From: Arcuatula senhousia
Taxonomy: Eukaryota; Mollusca; Bivalvia; Mytilida; Mytilidae
Assembly: GCA_963971305.1 (NCBI GenBank)
Contig: OZ020304.1
Location: 1,922,001-1,986,000, forward strand
Length of the DNA: 64,000 bases
Direction: 5' to 3'
Notes under the pieces: model-generated
What the model was told of the DNA's origin: nothing
The model's database searches: none
Seen by the model: only the letters and a program-made list of their open reading frames with translations
Shown: piece after piece, positions 1 to 10,579 of the stretch
Position numbering within the stretch: position 1 is the stretch's first letter
Layout: each line of letters starts with the position of its first letter
Position numbers and translations under genes: made by a program

Positions 1-847
1 GGCGGAAGGCAAAAAAAACCAACAAAAAAACGAAGTTTCTGAATTTTTTTTTTTTTCCAAATCGGGAAAATTCAGGGTCGGCGGGTTTGTAAAACTAAAA
101 ATAAAATAACAATGGCCTAAACTTGCAAAAAAGAAATTTCCAAAATCAGACCACAAATAAAAAAGTTTCGATTTTGGCCCCTAATTACGTAATAGGGGGA
201 AAAAGGGGGGGTCGCAAAAATTAATTCTTAATTTTGTATCCGCTATTTGACAAGAACAAACATGCAAAAAAATTTTTCAAAATCGCATCACAAATAAAAA
301 AGTTTTTTGGCCCCTAATTACACGACGGGGAAATAGGGGGCGCAAAAATTACCAGGTTCATTTTTTTATTGTAAGAAACATTCTTGACAAATTTCACAGC
401 AATATGCCAACTAGGACCAAAGTTATGGTGGAAACAAGTAAAATATTTGAATTTTTTGCCCCTTTTGGGCCCCTAATTTTGAAACAAAAAAGGGGGGACC
501 CCCAAAATCAATCCCATTCATTCTTGTATGGTACGGAACATCACTGTCAAATTTCATAGCAATTGGATAACTAGAACTAAAGTTATTGTGGAAACAAACA
601 AAAAAGTAGAATTTTTTACCCTTTTTTGGCCCCTAATTTCTAAACGAAAAATGGGGGGACCCCCAAAATCAATCCCATTCATCCTTTTATGGTAAGGAAC
701 ACCATTGTCAAGTTTCATAGCAATCAGATAACTTGAACTAAAGTTATTGTGGAAACACTAAAAAGTTAACAGACACCAACGACCACGACGACGACGACGA
801 CAGCATCATACCATAATACGTCCGCAAATTTTTTGCGGTCGTATAAA
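1..847 (+). repeat. Tandem-core interspersed element, GACCGCAA-terminus family (left part cut by window edge)
   Basis: Core units of about 162 bp repeat (CAATCCCATTCAT recurs near 506 and 668). A short GAC microsatellite follows at about 785-802, and the element closes with a terminal hairpin in which CCGCAA pairs with TTGCGG across a T-rich loop (about 822-841). A second copy with the same end lies at 2680-4086. The organisation (tandem core, microsatellite, terminal hairpin) matches the bivalve pearl/CvA-type elements regarded as non-autonomous Helentron derivatives; that assignment is inference. It lies downstream of the last visible RHBDD1 exon, probably in an intron. Confidence 0.6.
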
Positions 848-1086
848 AATGAGCAACAAAAGTTAAATATTGTTTAGAATATTATTCATTTTCATTTAAA
901 CCAGTTTGACTTGGTTTCTCTGTGAAATTTGAACGAAGAGCAGCTATAAAAACACTGTTCTTTTTCTTTGTGTTTTGTGTCATTCATATTTACTACATAA
1001 AAAATTATCCTTTCTCTTTAACAGAATTTAAAGCTTTTGAATAAAGATTATCCCTTAATACAGAATAAATATAAGATATTAATTAC
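848..1086. other. Intronic sequence next to RHBDD1 exon 4
   Basis: AT-rich sequence with no open frame. I searched it for the missing RHBDD1 C-terminus (p97/VCP-binding motif) and did not find it, so the final exon must lie outside the window. Confidence 0.4.
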
Positions 1087-1215
1087 CTCTTTCAGATCTT
1101 AAACTTTCTTCCCTTGCTCTTTGTAATTGTTCCTCCTCAGTTAGGCCACCAGTATAGTTATTATAACTGGTATCCTGTCGAGTTGTGCTTCTAAAGTTGT
1201 ATGTTCTGGGTGGTT
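1087..1215 (-). CDS. RHBDD1: RHBDD1 exon 4 (UIM-containing C-terminal region)
   Basis: A 129-nt exon bounded by a TTTTTAG acceptor and a GGTAAT donor. Phase is 1 at both ends, matching exon 3. It encodes a Tyr/Asn/Thr-rich stretch followed by GLTEEEQLQRAREESL, a ubiquitin-interacting motif of the kind found after the rhomboid domain of RHBDL4, which lets the protease recognise ubiquitinated ER substrates. The last roughly 35 residues, including the expected p97-binding motif, are not in the window. The acceptor is only 21 bp from the boundary of a small transposon (1237-1614). Confidence 0.85.
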
Positions 1216-1236
1216 CTAAAAATACAAAATGCTATA

Positions 1237-1614
1237 CACAGGCAAAATTTAGACATATGTCTGACGTACGTTAATAAAAACGTGCGTCTGACGTAGTGCA
1301 TAAACGTGCGTTAAACATACGTTTGTACGGTAAACGTACGTCAAATTATTGTAAAAACATATGTCAGACGTACGTTTTTTAAACGTGCGATAAACGTACG
1401 TTTACCATACGTCAGACATATAATTTCCTAAAATGTATGAAGTTAGTAAGTTATTTATTTAGTGTGTTTTATTATGAAATAAAAATATTGCCAAGATAAA
1501 TTTTTAAAGTGTGTCAGACGTACGCGGTTAGAAACGCCAATTTAATATGCGTCAGATGACATGCGTTTAACGTACGCCAGACGAATGTTAAACGCAGTCA
1601 ACATTTTGCCTGTG
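1237..1614. mobile_element. MITE with 12-bp TIRs and TA target duplication, packed with ACGT motifs
   Basis: The ends are CACAGGCAAAAT (1237-1248) and ATTTTGCCTGTG (1603-1614), perfect inverted repeats, each flanked by TA. This is what a Tc1/mariner-type insertion leaves. The 378-bp interior is unusual: it carries more than a dozen ACGT tetramers, many as ACGTACG or GTCAGACGTACG on both strands, in an otherwise CpG-poor AT-rich context. It has no ORF and is therefore non-autonomous. Confidence 0.75.
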
Positions 1615-1704
1615 TAATTATTTTATTTTTAAATATTCAGAAAAAACTAATATGTACTTTTGTAAAAAAAAAATCATTCATTTTATTGCTAAACAGATAC
1701 TAAA

Positions 1705-1912
1705 ACTGTGGATTCATTTATTTTCGTGGTTACCAATTTTCGTGGTTTGATAAAACTTTATTATTTCGTGGATTTTTAATTTGTGGTTCTAAAGTCTGCA
1801 GCATACAGATCAATGTTAAATTTCTTTTTGTGGGGCATCACATTTCGTGGGTCAATGCCACCCACGAAAACCACGAAAATTGATACCACATGAATATTAA
1901 TGAAACCACAGT
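1705..1912. mobile_element. MITE, ACTGTGG-terminus family, copy A
   Basis: The left end ACTGTGGATTCATT and the right end AATGAAACCACAGT are imperfect inverted repeats. The interior has repeated TTTCGTGG and CCACGAAA blocks. The same family occurs at 18203-18420, 33121-33332 and, as a fragment, about 43365-43490. It is non-coding, about 210 bp, and sits in RHBDD1 intron 3. Confidence 0.65.
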
Positions 1913-2679
1913 AAAGCATATCTTGCATTTTTGATGGAACAGCTACACAAATGCATATAAGGAAATTAACTAAGTTCCATAGAACATTTTAGTAGCTCAG
2001 TCAACCTTTAATTACAATGTAAGTACAGTTACAAATGTTTTTAATGTGGTGTAACTTTAATTTTTTTGTTTTAATTCTGCTTTAGTCTAAAACTACTTAA
2101 TAGCACTGTGTATTTTTTTATAAATCTACTGAGGTGTATTTTGCAAGCTCCAATGAACAGACAAACACCAAATCAAAGAGATCTATTTCTAGTAGGGGTC
2201 ACAGCTTTATGTGGTAGACATATTCCCATAGTTTCAATAAGCAGATTATGACTGTAATCGGCGGGACATTAAGCCAACATAAATCAATCAATCAATCTGT
2301 TTTACCGACATGTATGGGTCTACATTAGATGCTCTTTACCTGTATAAGAAGTTCTGTAACTAGTTGATTGACTTGTGTAAGTGTATGATGGAGCTGAAAT
2401 AAAAAAGAAAGAATTCACATGCAGACAGACAGTCATGAACATTCCTTTCACCATATACTATAATCCCCTTCCTGAAAACCAGGGGTATAATAAAATAACT
2501 CTTCCAAGTTTTCTGACACTTTTCTTTTGTAGAATTTTAAATTTACTTTGTTTTATAATTAATGCACACTTGCTCTTTTCTTTATTTAAAATTCAAAATG
2601 GGGTGGTTTGAGGGCATTTTTAAAATATTTTGTATGAGTATTAGTCAGTTAAAATATTACAAATGAAAAGCTTCGCCGA
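1913..2679. other. RHBDD1 intron 3, no recognisable feature
   Basis: AT-rich non-coding sequence. The open frame at 2381-2611 has no family resemblance and looks like chance. Confidence 0.4.
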
Positions 2680-4086
2680 GCGCAGCATGATACGACCGCA
2701 ACATGTTGAACCCTGTACATTTTAGGCCCAATATGGATAGTCTATTGCTCTGGACACATGCAGCCCATGGTGGACTGACAAAGGTTTTTGACACATGCTG
2801 CTCTGGTGGACTTTCGACCCAGGGGGTAAAAATATAAATTTCTAAAAAAATCTACTCTTGCAAAAAAATTGTCAAAATCGGACAAGAATTAAAAAAAAAT
2901 CAATTTCCGCCCCTTTTAGCCCCTTATTATGTAACAGGTGAAAAAGGGGTGGGGTTGCAAAAATAATTTCTCAAATTTGGATTCACTACTTGACAAAAAT
3001 AAACTTGCAAAAAAAAATTCAAAAACAAACCAGAAATAAAAAAGTTTTGATTACGGCCTCTAATTACAAAACAAGTGAAAAAGGGGATGGTCACAAAAAT
3101 TAATTCTCAAATTTGGATTCACTACCTGACAAGAATAAACTTGCAAAAAAAAATTTTAAAATCGGACCACAAATAAAAAAGTTTTGATTTGGGCCCCATT
3201 TGGCCCCTAATAACGTAATAGGGGAAAAAAGGGGGGTTGCAAAAATTAATTCTTAATTGTGTAAATGAGCTGAACATTTAAGCAAGCAACAGCTTCTCTC
3301 TACCTGCTATAGTTTTCATTTCATAGGCCAAAAACATGAAAAAACATTATTTTAGGGGCTGTAGCCCCTATAAGGGGTCATCTGACAACTTCGACCGTAT
3401 GGAGTTTTTTGTAGAGCTAAATGAGCTGAACAATTAAGCAAGCAACAGCTTTTTGCTATCTGCAATAATTTTCATACTATAGGGCAAAAACATGAAAAAA
3501 TGATATTTTTCACCTTTAAGGGGCCGTAACCCCTATAAGGGGTCTTCTGACAACTTCGACCAAATGGAGACTTTTGTAGAACTTTTGATCCTCAAGCGGT
3601 AGGGTGGCATCAGATTTCATCTATCCCTTATACTTTTTGAATTACAAGCCAAAAACAGTAGTCTGACCCCCCTCGTCTATTTTTAGCCACGGCGGCCATG
3701 TTTTTTTGACGAATCAGAAATTGAAACATTACTATAGTGCAGGACACCCTAATGATCAATCATACCAAGTTTCATTGAATTCTGTTCAGTAGTTTCAGAG
3801 GAGATGATTTTGAAAAAGTTATTGTAAGAACAAACAAAAAAGTTACAATTTTGGCCCCTTTTGGCCCTTAATTTCCAAACGAAAAAAGGGGGGACTCCCA
3901 AAATCAATCCTATCCATCCTTTAATGGTAAGAAATATCATTGTCAAATTTCATTGCATTTGGATAACTAGAACTAAAGTTATCATGTATACACTAAAGTT
4001 AACAGACGACGACGACAACGACAACGACAACGACGACGACAGCATCATACCATTATACGTCCGCAAATTTTTGCGGTCGTATAAAA
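2680..4086 (+). repeat. Tandem-core interspersed element, GACCGCAA-terminus family, full-length copy
   Basis: The left terminus carries ATACGACCGCAA (about 2690-2701); the right end is the inverted TTGCGGTCGTAT (about 4071-4082), with a hairpin CCGCAAATTTTTGCGG. Core blocks at 2820-3250 repeat the GGCCCCTAATTA motif. Blocks at 3260-3600 repeat a different unit (GAGCTGAACATTTAAGCAAG) that is the core unit of another family with CTCACCTGG ends. A GAC/AAC microsatellite occupies about 4005-4040. Non-coding; lies in RHBDD1 intron 3. Confidence 0.65.
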
Positions 4087-4199
4087 ATGTAATTTTGTGG
4101 GAGATTGGCCTGAAAAATTGACCTCAACATATTCTCAATCTTTTTGTTGGAATACCCCTTTAATAGATGCCATAACTTTGATGAATATAATAATAGATA

Positions 4200-5281
4200 A
4201 ATAATGAAAGAAGCAAAGGTGTACCAAAGGGGTAATCAGTATCATAAAACCGTAAAGACAAAGACAAAACCGGCAGACAAAAAATCATCACAACAAAACA
4301 AACCACATAACAACATAAAACACACACACATAACAACAAAACCGCATTCAGCAACGCGAACTCAAGTCGAAACGAGAGTGAACTCAGGTGCTCCGGAAGA
4401 GTAAGCAGTTCCCGCTTGCTATAGCACACCCGTCACGTTGCCAAAGATCGATTAAGTGTTGGTCAAATCCGGAAAGGATGACATTACAAAACTCTATGTC
4501 AAACCAACATCTGTGCTCATCTGAGAGATAGAAATCCCGTATTTGTATACAAGCACATGATGTCGTCCGTAAAATTTCTTGAGTGATGACAACAACCTGG
4601 GAGCAACGTACCCCTGTGTTAACAATTTGCTTGTCAGCCGTGTAGCTCTATCAAGGAAGTCGTTGTACTCCCCACATGCTCTGGAATAACGAATCAATTG
4701 TGATACGTAAACTCCATATGCTGGAGCGGACGGAATGTTGCTACACAGAAAGGGAAAGTTAACTATTGGAAAGTTGAAGTCATCACGTTTGTCATAGAGC
4801 CTTGTACAAAGCCTTCCTTGTGTGTCGATTTCGAGAAATAGATCCAAATATGAAGCGGACCTCCTAGAAACTGTAGTGTCCTTTATCTCAAGTTCCTTCG
4901 GATATATGAGATGTAAATAGTCACCAAATCGAGGATTGTTTAGCGAAAGGACATCATCAATATAACGAAATGTGAGATTGAAGGATAAAGCAAGTTTGCA
5001 GTCCTTTTTGTCTAGAAGTGATTGTAAGAAGTCTGCTTCATATGAATGAAGAAACAAATCGGCAAGCAATGGTGCACAATTTGTGCCCATTGGGATACCT
5101 ATTGTTTGTTGAAAAACACGTCCACCAAACTGTACATATATGTTGTCGATTAGAAAATTGAGCATCTCTATTATTTGATCTTCTGTAAATTTGTTTTTCT
5201 TGCTAGACTCATGGATGACAAAGTAAGTCTTTTTATAACCGACTACCAAATACTTGTACCTGCGTTTTCCGTTCTTTTTGT
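4200..5281 (-). mobile_element. 5'-truncated retroelement E1 in RHBDD1 intron 3
   Basis: Contains a reverse-transcriptase relic (4494-5281) followed on the minus strand by a non-coding tail that runs to about 4200 and includes a CTCCGGAAGAGTAAGCAGTT block. The RT frame is already open at the 5' boundary, so the element starts inside its coding region, as expected for truncated target-primed insertion. The boundary is about 20 nt from the 5' splice site of RHBDD1 exon 3, and the element is in the same orientation as the host gene. Confidence 0.6.
4494..5281 (-). pseudogene. Reverse transcriptase fragment (E1)
   Basis: Open frame of about 262 residues, longer than the methionine-started 251. 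Visible RT signatures are IGIPMGTNCAPLLADLFL (palm motif before the active site), FRYIDDVLS (catalytic Y-x-DD box), then YLDLFLEID and YDKRDDFNFPIVNFPF, followed by a thumb-like helix-rich end. No endonuclease (GIY-YIG or APE) domain follows; the frame stops soon after the thumb. The motif set resembles Penelope-like or related retroelement RTs of invertebrates; the clade is uncertain. E2 and E3 are divergent relatives. It lacks an N-terminus and is not expected to be functional. Confidence 0.75.
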
Positions 5282-5303
5282 ACGAAGTATAGAAATAAAT
5301 TAC

Positions 5304-5384
5304 CTGGTGGTATAATACTGTCCATAAGGGGTTTTAAGGGTCCTTTAATATACAATAATCCAACCAGTATCCCTGCCAAGTGTC
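5304..5384 (-). CDS. RHBDD1: RHBDD1 exon 3 (catalytic histidine)
   Basis: An 81-nt exon with a TTTTGTAG acceptor and a GGTAATTT donor, phase 1 to phase 1. It encodes GHLAGILVGLLYIKGPLKPL, the conserved last transmembrane helix of the RHBDL4 rhomboid domain. The histidine at about residue 206 is the general base of the Ser-His dyad, and the G-x-x-x-G helix packs against the serine-bearing helix. Exon 4 follows only after a 4-kb intron containing retroelement E1 and several repeats. Confidence 0.9.
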
Positions 5385-5573
5385 CTACAAAACATGTTAA
5401 TATTCAGTTGTGTGATGATCTAAATATGTCTATAAAATGTTGAAAAAAAATATCTAAGCAAACTAATTTTTTTGTTTGGCTTTGGTCAGATATGACACAA
5501 AGACTGTTATCAAATGACAACAATTTGATAAAACTAATATTAAACAAGTAATACTGTGAGCGAGCCCACAAAA

Positions 5574-6358
5574 GGATACCCCCCGTTTCATATTGGACTC
5601 TGTATTGTAAAAAAAAATCTCAAGTCCAGTTATCTCCCCTCAATAATAACCAAGAGCAATACAAATTCTTTATGCACATCTACAGATGATGTACTTCTTT
5701 CATGTAAAGTTTCATCAAAATCCATCAAGCGGTTTAGGAGGAGTTGCGCTTACGAGGTCTCCCATTGAATAATGTATTTAACAAGTCTAAGTCCAGTTAC
5801 CTCCCCTGAATGATGACTGATTGCAATGAAAATTCCTCATGCACATCTACATATGATGTACTTCTTTTATGTAAAGTTTTATCAAAATCCATCAAGCGGT
5901 TTGGGAGAAGTTGCGCTTACGGGGTCTTCCATTGAATAATGTATTATAATGTATTTAAAAAGTCTAAGTCCAATTATCTCCCCTGAATGATGTATGATTG
6001 CGATGAAAATTATTCATGCACATCTACATATGATGTAATTTCTTCATGTACAGTTTCATTAAAATCCTTCAAGCAGTTTAGGAGGAGTTGCGCTTACGAG
6101 GTCTCCCATTGAATAATGTATTTTAAAAAGTCTAAGTCCAATTATCTCCCCTGAATGATGTTCGAGTGCGATGAAAATTCTTTATGCACATCTTCATATG
6201 ATGTACTTCCATCATCTTAAGTTTCAGCAAAATCCTCCCAGCGGTTTAGGAGAAGAAGCGCTTACGAGTTATGTGGACAGACGGACGGACGGACAGACGG
6301 ACGGACAGACAGGGTGTTTCCTATATACCCCCCCCAAACTTTGTTTGCGGGGGGTATA
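5574..6358 (+). repeat. Tandem-core element with ATACCCCCC terminal repeats
   Basis: The left end has GGATACCCCCCG (5574-5585). The right end is a hairpin with TATACCCCCC (about 6324-6333) pairing with GGGGGGTATA (6349-6358), so the termini are inverted relative to each other. The interior holds four diverged units of about 165-177 bp, each with AAGTCCAATTATCTCCCCTGA and CAAGCGGTTTAGGAG. They are followed by an (ACGG)n-type microsatellite at 6270-6311. A classic pearl-like layout. Located in RHBDD1 intron 2. Confidence 0.7.
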
Positions 6359-6808
6359 AAAATATTGGAAACAAGAAAGCAAAAAGGATTCCATGGTTGT
6401 ACATGCTAGAAAAAAGAAGAAACTTAAGAAGGCCTCTGGTCTAAACATATCTGGAATAAAGGTTATTCTGCACAATTCTATATAAAGGTACAACATATTC
6501 CCTGAAGGAAATTTTGGAACAAGAAAATTATATATAGTTGTTCTCAATTTCTGATGTAGAGTTCTTAGCTGGATTTTTATGTGAACAAAGTTAATTATAA
6601 ATTAAATTATCTTTCATGTCTTTAGAAATTCATTTTTCAGTATTGACATTAATTTTTGTAGAGGTTATGACCCCCTGACCATGCTGACCTTTAAGAATCC
6701 AATCCTAGGAATGGCAGCTGTAACACTGATTCTATATACTATCTATATTTGTCCATTCTTATTCTACATTGTATATAAAATCTGTAACTCTTTAATTATA
6801 ACTCTTAC
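6359..6808. other. RHBDD1 intron 2, remainder
   Basis: AT-rich sequence without repeats I recognise or coding potential. Confidence 0.35.
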
Positions 6809-6958
6809 CTGTAAATGAAGCATGTGGAGTAATCAGCTGAATGATGACTAATTCTGCCCAGAATGCCATCTTAGATGGGACAGGTATAAATCCTAGGATA
6901 TACTGGGTCCCTGGGGGGCTGTAATGACTCACTAAAACCTTGAGCGCAAATATCACAC
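6809..6958 (-). CDS. RHBDD1: RHBDD1 exon 2
   Basis: A 150-nt exon with a TAATTTCAG acceptor and an AGGTAAGAGT donor, phase 1 at both ends. It continues the GFSG motif of exon 1 with VIFALKVLVSHYSPPGTQ and encodes a membrane helix containing KMAFWAELVIIQLITPHASF, which aligns well with the RHBDL4 segment between catalytic serine and histidine. The strong donor and the family-wide ALKV motif make this a confident call. Confidence 0.92.
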
Positions 6959-7468
6959 CTGAAATTACAAGATTAAATAATAAAACACCTCCAATAAAGG
7001 GATATAGGATTCACTATAGCGCTAATATAATCTGTATGTGCCTTTGAAAAAGCAAATACATGCAAGTACTCAAAATGTTTCCAAAATTTAGAATTGAGTT
7101 AACACAATAGAACTGAGAGAACTGAAACAAACGTTATTCTGTGGGTGGTGAGTCATGAACAAGGAGATTGAAGAGGTAAAATTTGCCAACTCTTCCATTT
7201 GGAGAAGAAATACATGTATATTCTGGTAAAGAATTGCTTAAGGACTATTAAAGTCTATAAAATTTTCTATATAATTTTGATCAAACAACCCTTCTTAGAA
7301 AGAAGTAGAGATACCAGTGGGGCATCCCAATGTCAAAAGTCTGAAAGGGCAGAGATCCCTTTCTAAAAAAAAAAATTGTAGCAATAATTACGAGCTGTAC
7401 CAATCCTTATACAACCTTTAGTTGTTCCTACGTGTAGATAATCACCCTCTACTTAGATTTTAACAAAC

Positions 7469-7931
7469 CTGAGAACCCTACTGCACAGACCAGTTCATAC
7501 GATGTGTCATCCATGATTCTTTCTAGGGCCATGTTAAGTCCGATATATGTCAGGCTAGTTAATACAGTAAATACAGAGAGTAAGAACAAAAAGTAAACAC
7601 TTTTAAACTTTCTTTCCAGTAGTCTCCCTTTGTATAGGAAGGAAGCCATGTTGTAGTACAGATGAATATCATCAGCATGGAACAGGGCCGACAGGATCAA
7701 TCTCCTCCACTCCTTTCTATACATTACATGGTATATACTTAAACACACTTTCCCAGCATTAGGAAACCATTTCATCAGATCACCAAACTGAAGATAAATT
7801 GCCACTTGGAGAGCCACTGCTGCTAATGTCACTGGAGGGATATTTTCTACCCCCATGTTCATCATTTGGGCTCCGAGAAAAAACAGGCCCAGTCCAGAGC
7901 CCCTTGTTCTTCTCCCACCAAGATAGGGCAT
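7469..7931 (-). CDS. RHBDD1: RHBDD1 (rhomboid-related protein 4) exon 1 with start codon and catalytic serine
   Basis: Intramembrane serine protease of the ER that cleaves unstable or ubiquitinated membrane proteins for p97-dependent ER-associated degradation. The exon encodes residues 1-154 plus one base. Seen: an N-terminal RRTRGSGLGLFFL segment, NIPPVTLA, the L1-loop WRRLILSALFHADDIHLYYNMAS with the rhomboid HxxxxHLxxN-type signature, three membrane helices, and VCAVGFSG with catalytic Ser154. The donor CAG/GTTTGT splits the codon after Ser154. The start agrees with the human protein, allowing for a short N-terminal extension. A pyrimidine-rich stretch ending in ACAAG lies directly before the ATG, so a non-coding 5' exon upstream is possible. 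The four visible exons give about 274 residues; human is 315, so the C-terminus is missing here. Confidence 0.93.
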
Positions 7932-8400
7932 CTTGTAATTTAAGAAATGAAACTATATTGTTTTAAACGAATTTTGTCACAGCTCTATCAATAGATGAAG
8001 TTGTCTACATGTATTTGTGGATACCGGTATGTTAATCTGCATAAAAAACTTTCATTGTAATAATGTGTGAATTTGGCACCTAGGAATCTCTTACATTCTG
8101 AAAATAAACAAAAAGTTGTGATAAATACATGAACATAAACAACATTTCTCTATTATGCATAGTTCAATTAACATTTTAATATTAAATACGAAAGAATATG
8201 GAATATGTGCCAGAAAGACACGACCCACATATTGAAATGATTTTGATAAATGTACAATGCAAAATTTGGCTGTGTGTGAAGCGCTTTTCTGGATTTTAAG
8301 TATGTATATTAGTCCTTAAACAATTTAAATTCAGATAACTTCTTTCATATTGAAATGATGCTATATAGGTAATTCCTCATGCAAAAGACATTTCAATGGA
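7932..8400. other. Region upstream of RHBDD1 start
   Basis: AT-rich, non-coding; presumably holds the 5' UTR and promoter, but I see no TATA box or clear non-coding exon. It ends at the inverted repeat of retroelement E2. Confidence 0.3.
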
Positions 8401-9738
8401 TTTTAGGCAGCAACCATTTGAAATTCGGGGGGGGGGGGGGGGGTATGTTTTTTTTTGAAAAAAAATTTTGGAAAAAAAATAAATTGACCTTGACCCTGAA
8501 AGAAAGAAAAAAAATATTGTTTTGGTGAGCCTGGGCTACACTGCAATAACAAAACTGCGAATAAAAAATTTGTTTTTGGTGTCGTTAAAATAAAGGTAAT
8601 AACAAAACTACCGAACTTGAATGATCAATCTCATAGTCCAGAGAAAATGACACAAACGAATCAGTCATACCGGAGAATTGGTGGATCGCAATGGTCCTGA
8701 CTTGGTACAGGCATTTCAAACGAAATGGTGGGTTAAACCAGGTTTTATGGCGCCAAACCTCCCTCTTCCATTGCGATCTTAGGATCCGGTAATGACCATA
8801 GAACACAACATAGTTGTGAGACACAATAGGGATATTGAGGTGATCATCTCAGTACAGCAGACCAGTCAAACACTAATTAAAACAATTAACTATCATATCT
8901 TTTAACTCAATTTTGAACTTTTCTACTAGTGGCTGATAACGAAGGAAGAATTTTTTTAGTGATCGTATGAGACGTATTTTCTTATAGCCCTGCTCCAAAA
9001 GTCGGTCACGAAGAAATCGGTGTCTGATCAAAAAATCCGTGAAATGTGTGCAAGCTCTGGCATATCGAATAAGTTGTGAAATATAAACACCGTATGCAGA
9101 AGAAGTAGGTATATTGCTCTGTAGATTAGGAAAATTGATAATTTTAAAATTAAAATCGTCTCGTTTATCGTAAATTTTTGTACTGAGATGACCACCTGGG
9201 TCAAATTCGAGGTGCAAATCCAAGAAAGACGTGAAGCAATTTGATTCGGTGGTCTCTTTAATCTCCAACTCCGGAGGATATATTGAAGGAATCCATCTAC
9301 CAAATGAAGTGTTATTGACAGAAAGGACATCATCAATATATCTGAATGTAAGATTAAATGACCTTGCCTCTTTCATCTTCTTGTTCTTTACGAGTCCCTG
9401 AAGAAATTCAGTCTTGTAAGAGTATAAAAACAAATCGGCGAGGAGAGGAGCACAGTTTGTGCCCATTGGAATGCCGATTTGTTGTTGAAAAATCTCTCCT
9501 CCGAAGGTGACAAATATGTTGTCAATAAGGAAATCAAGCATACTGCAAACTTGTTCAAGTGTGTAACAAATTTTATCTTTGAAAGATGTTTTGGAAAAGT
9601 AGGTAGAATTATAACCCAAAACAACAAAATTCCTAGAGTTTGAAAAGGCTTTTTCGTCTTCGATAAATTTTGAAAAAAGTAAATTGTTGAGGGGCTAAAA
9701 TCCATACCCCTGAATTTCAAATGGTTGCTGCCTTAGAT
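8401..9738 (-). mobile_element. Retroelement E2 bounded by inverted repeats
   Basis: The left end TTAGGCAGCAACCATTTGAA (from 8403) is found inverted at 9712-9735 (TTCAAATGGTTGCTGCC). Left of centre the repeat runs into a 17-base G run (8427-8443); the right arm has only CCCC at the equivalent point. Between them lies an RT relic (8873-9690) and a 3' region (8590-8860) that recurs as a remnant at 10110-10350. An RT element flanked by inverted repeats recalls the pseudo-LTRs of Penelope-like elements; that link is inference. Confidence 0.6.
8873..9690 (-). pseudogene. Reverse transcriptase fragment (E2)
   Basis: The open frame runs from a TAG near 9695 to the stop at 8873, about 272 codons, with no methionine at the 5' end of the homologous part. 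It carries IGIPMGTNCAPLLADLFLYS, FRYIDDVLSVNN (active-site box intact), YDKRDDFNFKIINFPNL and SAYGVYISQLIRYARAC. It is a paralogue of E1, similar over its length but clearly diverged. No endonuclease or integrase domain is visible. An overlapping frame at 9388-9720 is a shadow. Confidence 0.75.
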
Positions 9739-10109
9739 TTTGAGGTTTCATGGCATTTCTAGAAGGCATTTAAATAAATTACAGACTTCAAAAAACCATG
9801 ACAATTAATTAATTGGTACCTGACAGGTATAATAATGACTGAAATCACAGAATTTGGAATTTTTGTAAGACGTAGACTTAATTGTTCCATTCTAAAACCC
9901 CCTTATTACTCATTTCAACATGTTTAAGGGCATGAAGGAAGAAAAATGGGGGTCTACTTATAGGGAAAAGAGGGTTGAGCCAGGAATGATCATGATGATG
10001 GTTATTAGAAGTGGGGAAGGCAAGAGTGAACAACATAGAAGTGTGGAGGTTACATTTTACTAAATGGTGAATGCATTTATCCAATGGGACAGGAAGCAGG
10101 GTCAAATAA

Positions 10110-10575
10110 AGGTCATAACAAAATTACCAAACTTGGAGGATCAATCACGATGTCCAAGAGAAAAGACAAAACATTGTAGACAAACCAGAAAATTGTAAAT
10201 CAAAATGGTCCTGACTTGGTACATGCATTTCAATTAAATGGTTGGTTAAACCAGGTTTTTATGGTGCTCCAACCCTACCTCTTCCCTTGCAATCTTAGGG
10301 TCCAAGAGTAACACAAAACACAACACGATTGTGAAGGCAAAATAAGGATACAAGGGGACCAAAGACCAGAGACTCTGTTCCTGCCTTCTGTAGCACATCC
10401 ATCGTGCCAATATCCAAAATAGAGTCTAACAGCACTTGATCCTTACCGTATGTCGTTAGGTCTGACGTAGGATTGACTCTACTCTATTTCAGAGATTGCC
10501 ATCGTGCTGCCAACTTTCAATTCAGTGTATCAAATCCAGCACTCATCTGAGAGTGAGAGACATGAGAGATAGAAC
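10110..10575 (-). repeat. Retroelement remnant (3' parts of E1/E2-type elements)
   Basis: 10110-10350 matches the non-coding 3' region of E2 (TGGTCCTGACTTGGTACA, GGTTAAACCAGG) in the same orientation. 10380-10570 resembles the tail of E1 (TGTAGCACATCC, CACTCATCTGAGAG). The reverse transcriptase itself is absent. It abuts the 5' end of the LINE at about 10580. Confidence 0.5.
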
Positions 10576-10579
10576 ATAT

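Noticed and set aside
9388..9720. 110-residue ORF overlapping E2
   Set aside because: Alternative frame of the reverse transcriptase region.
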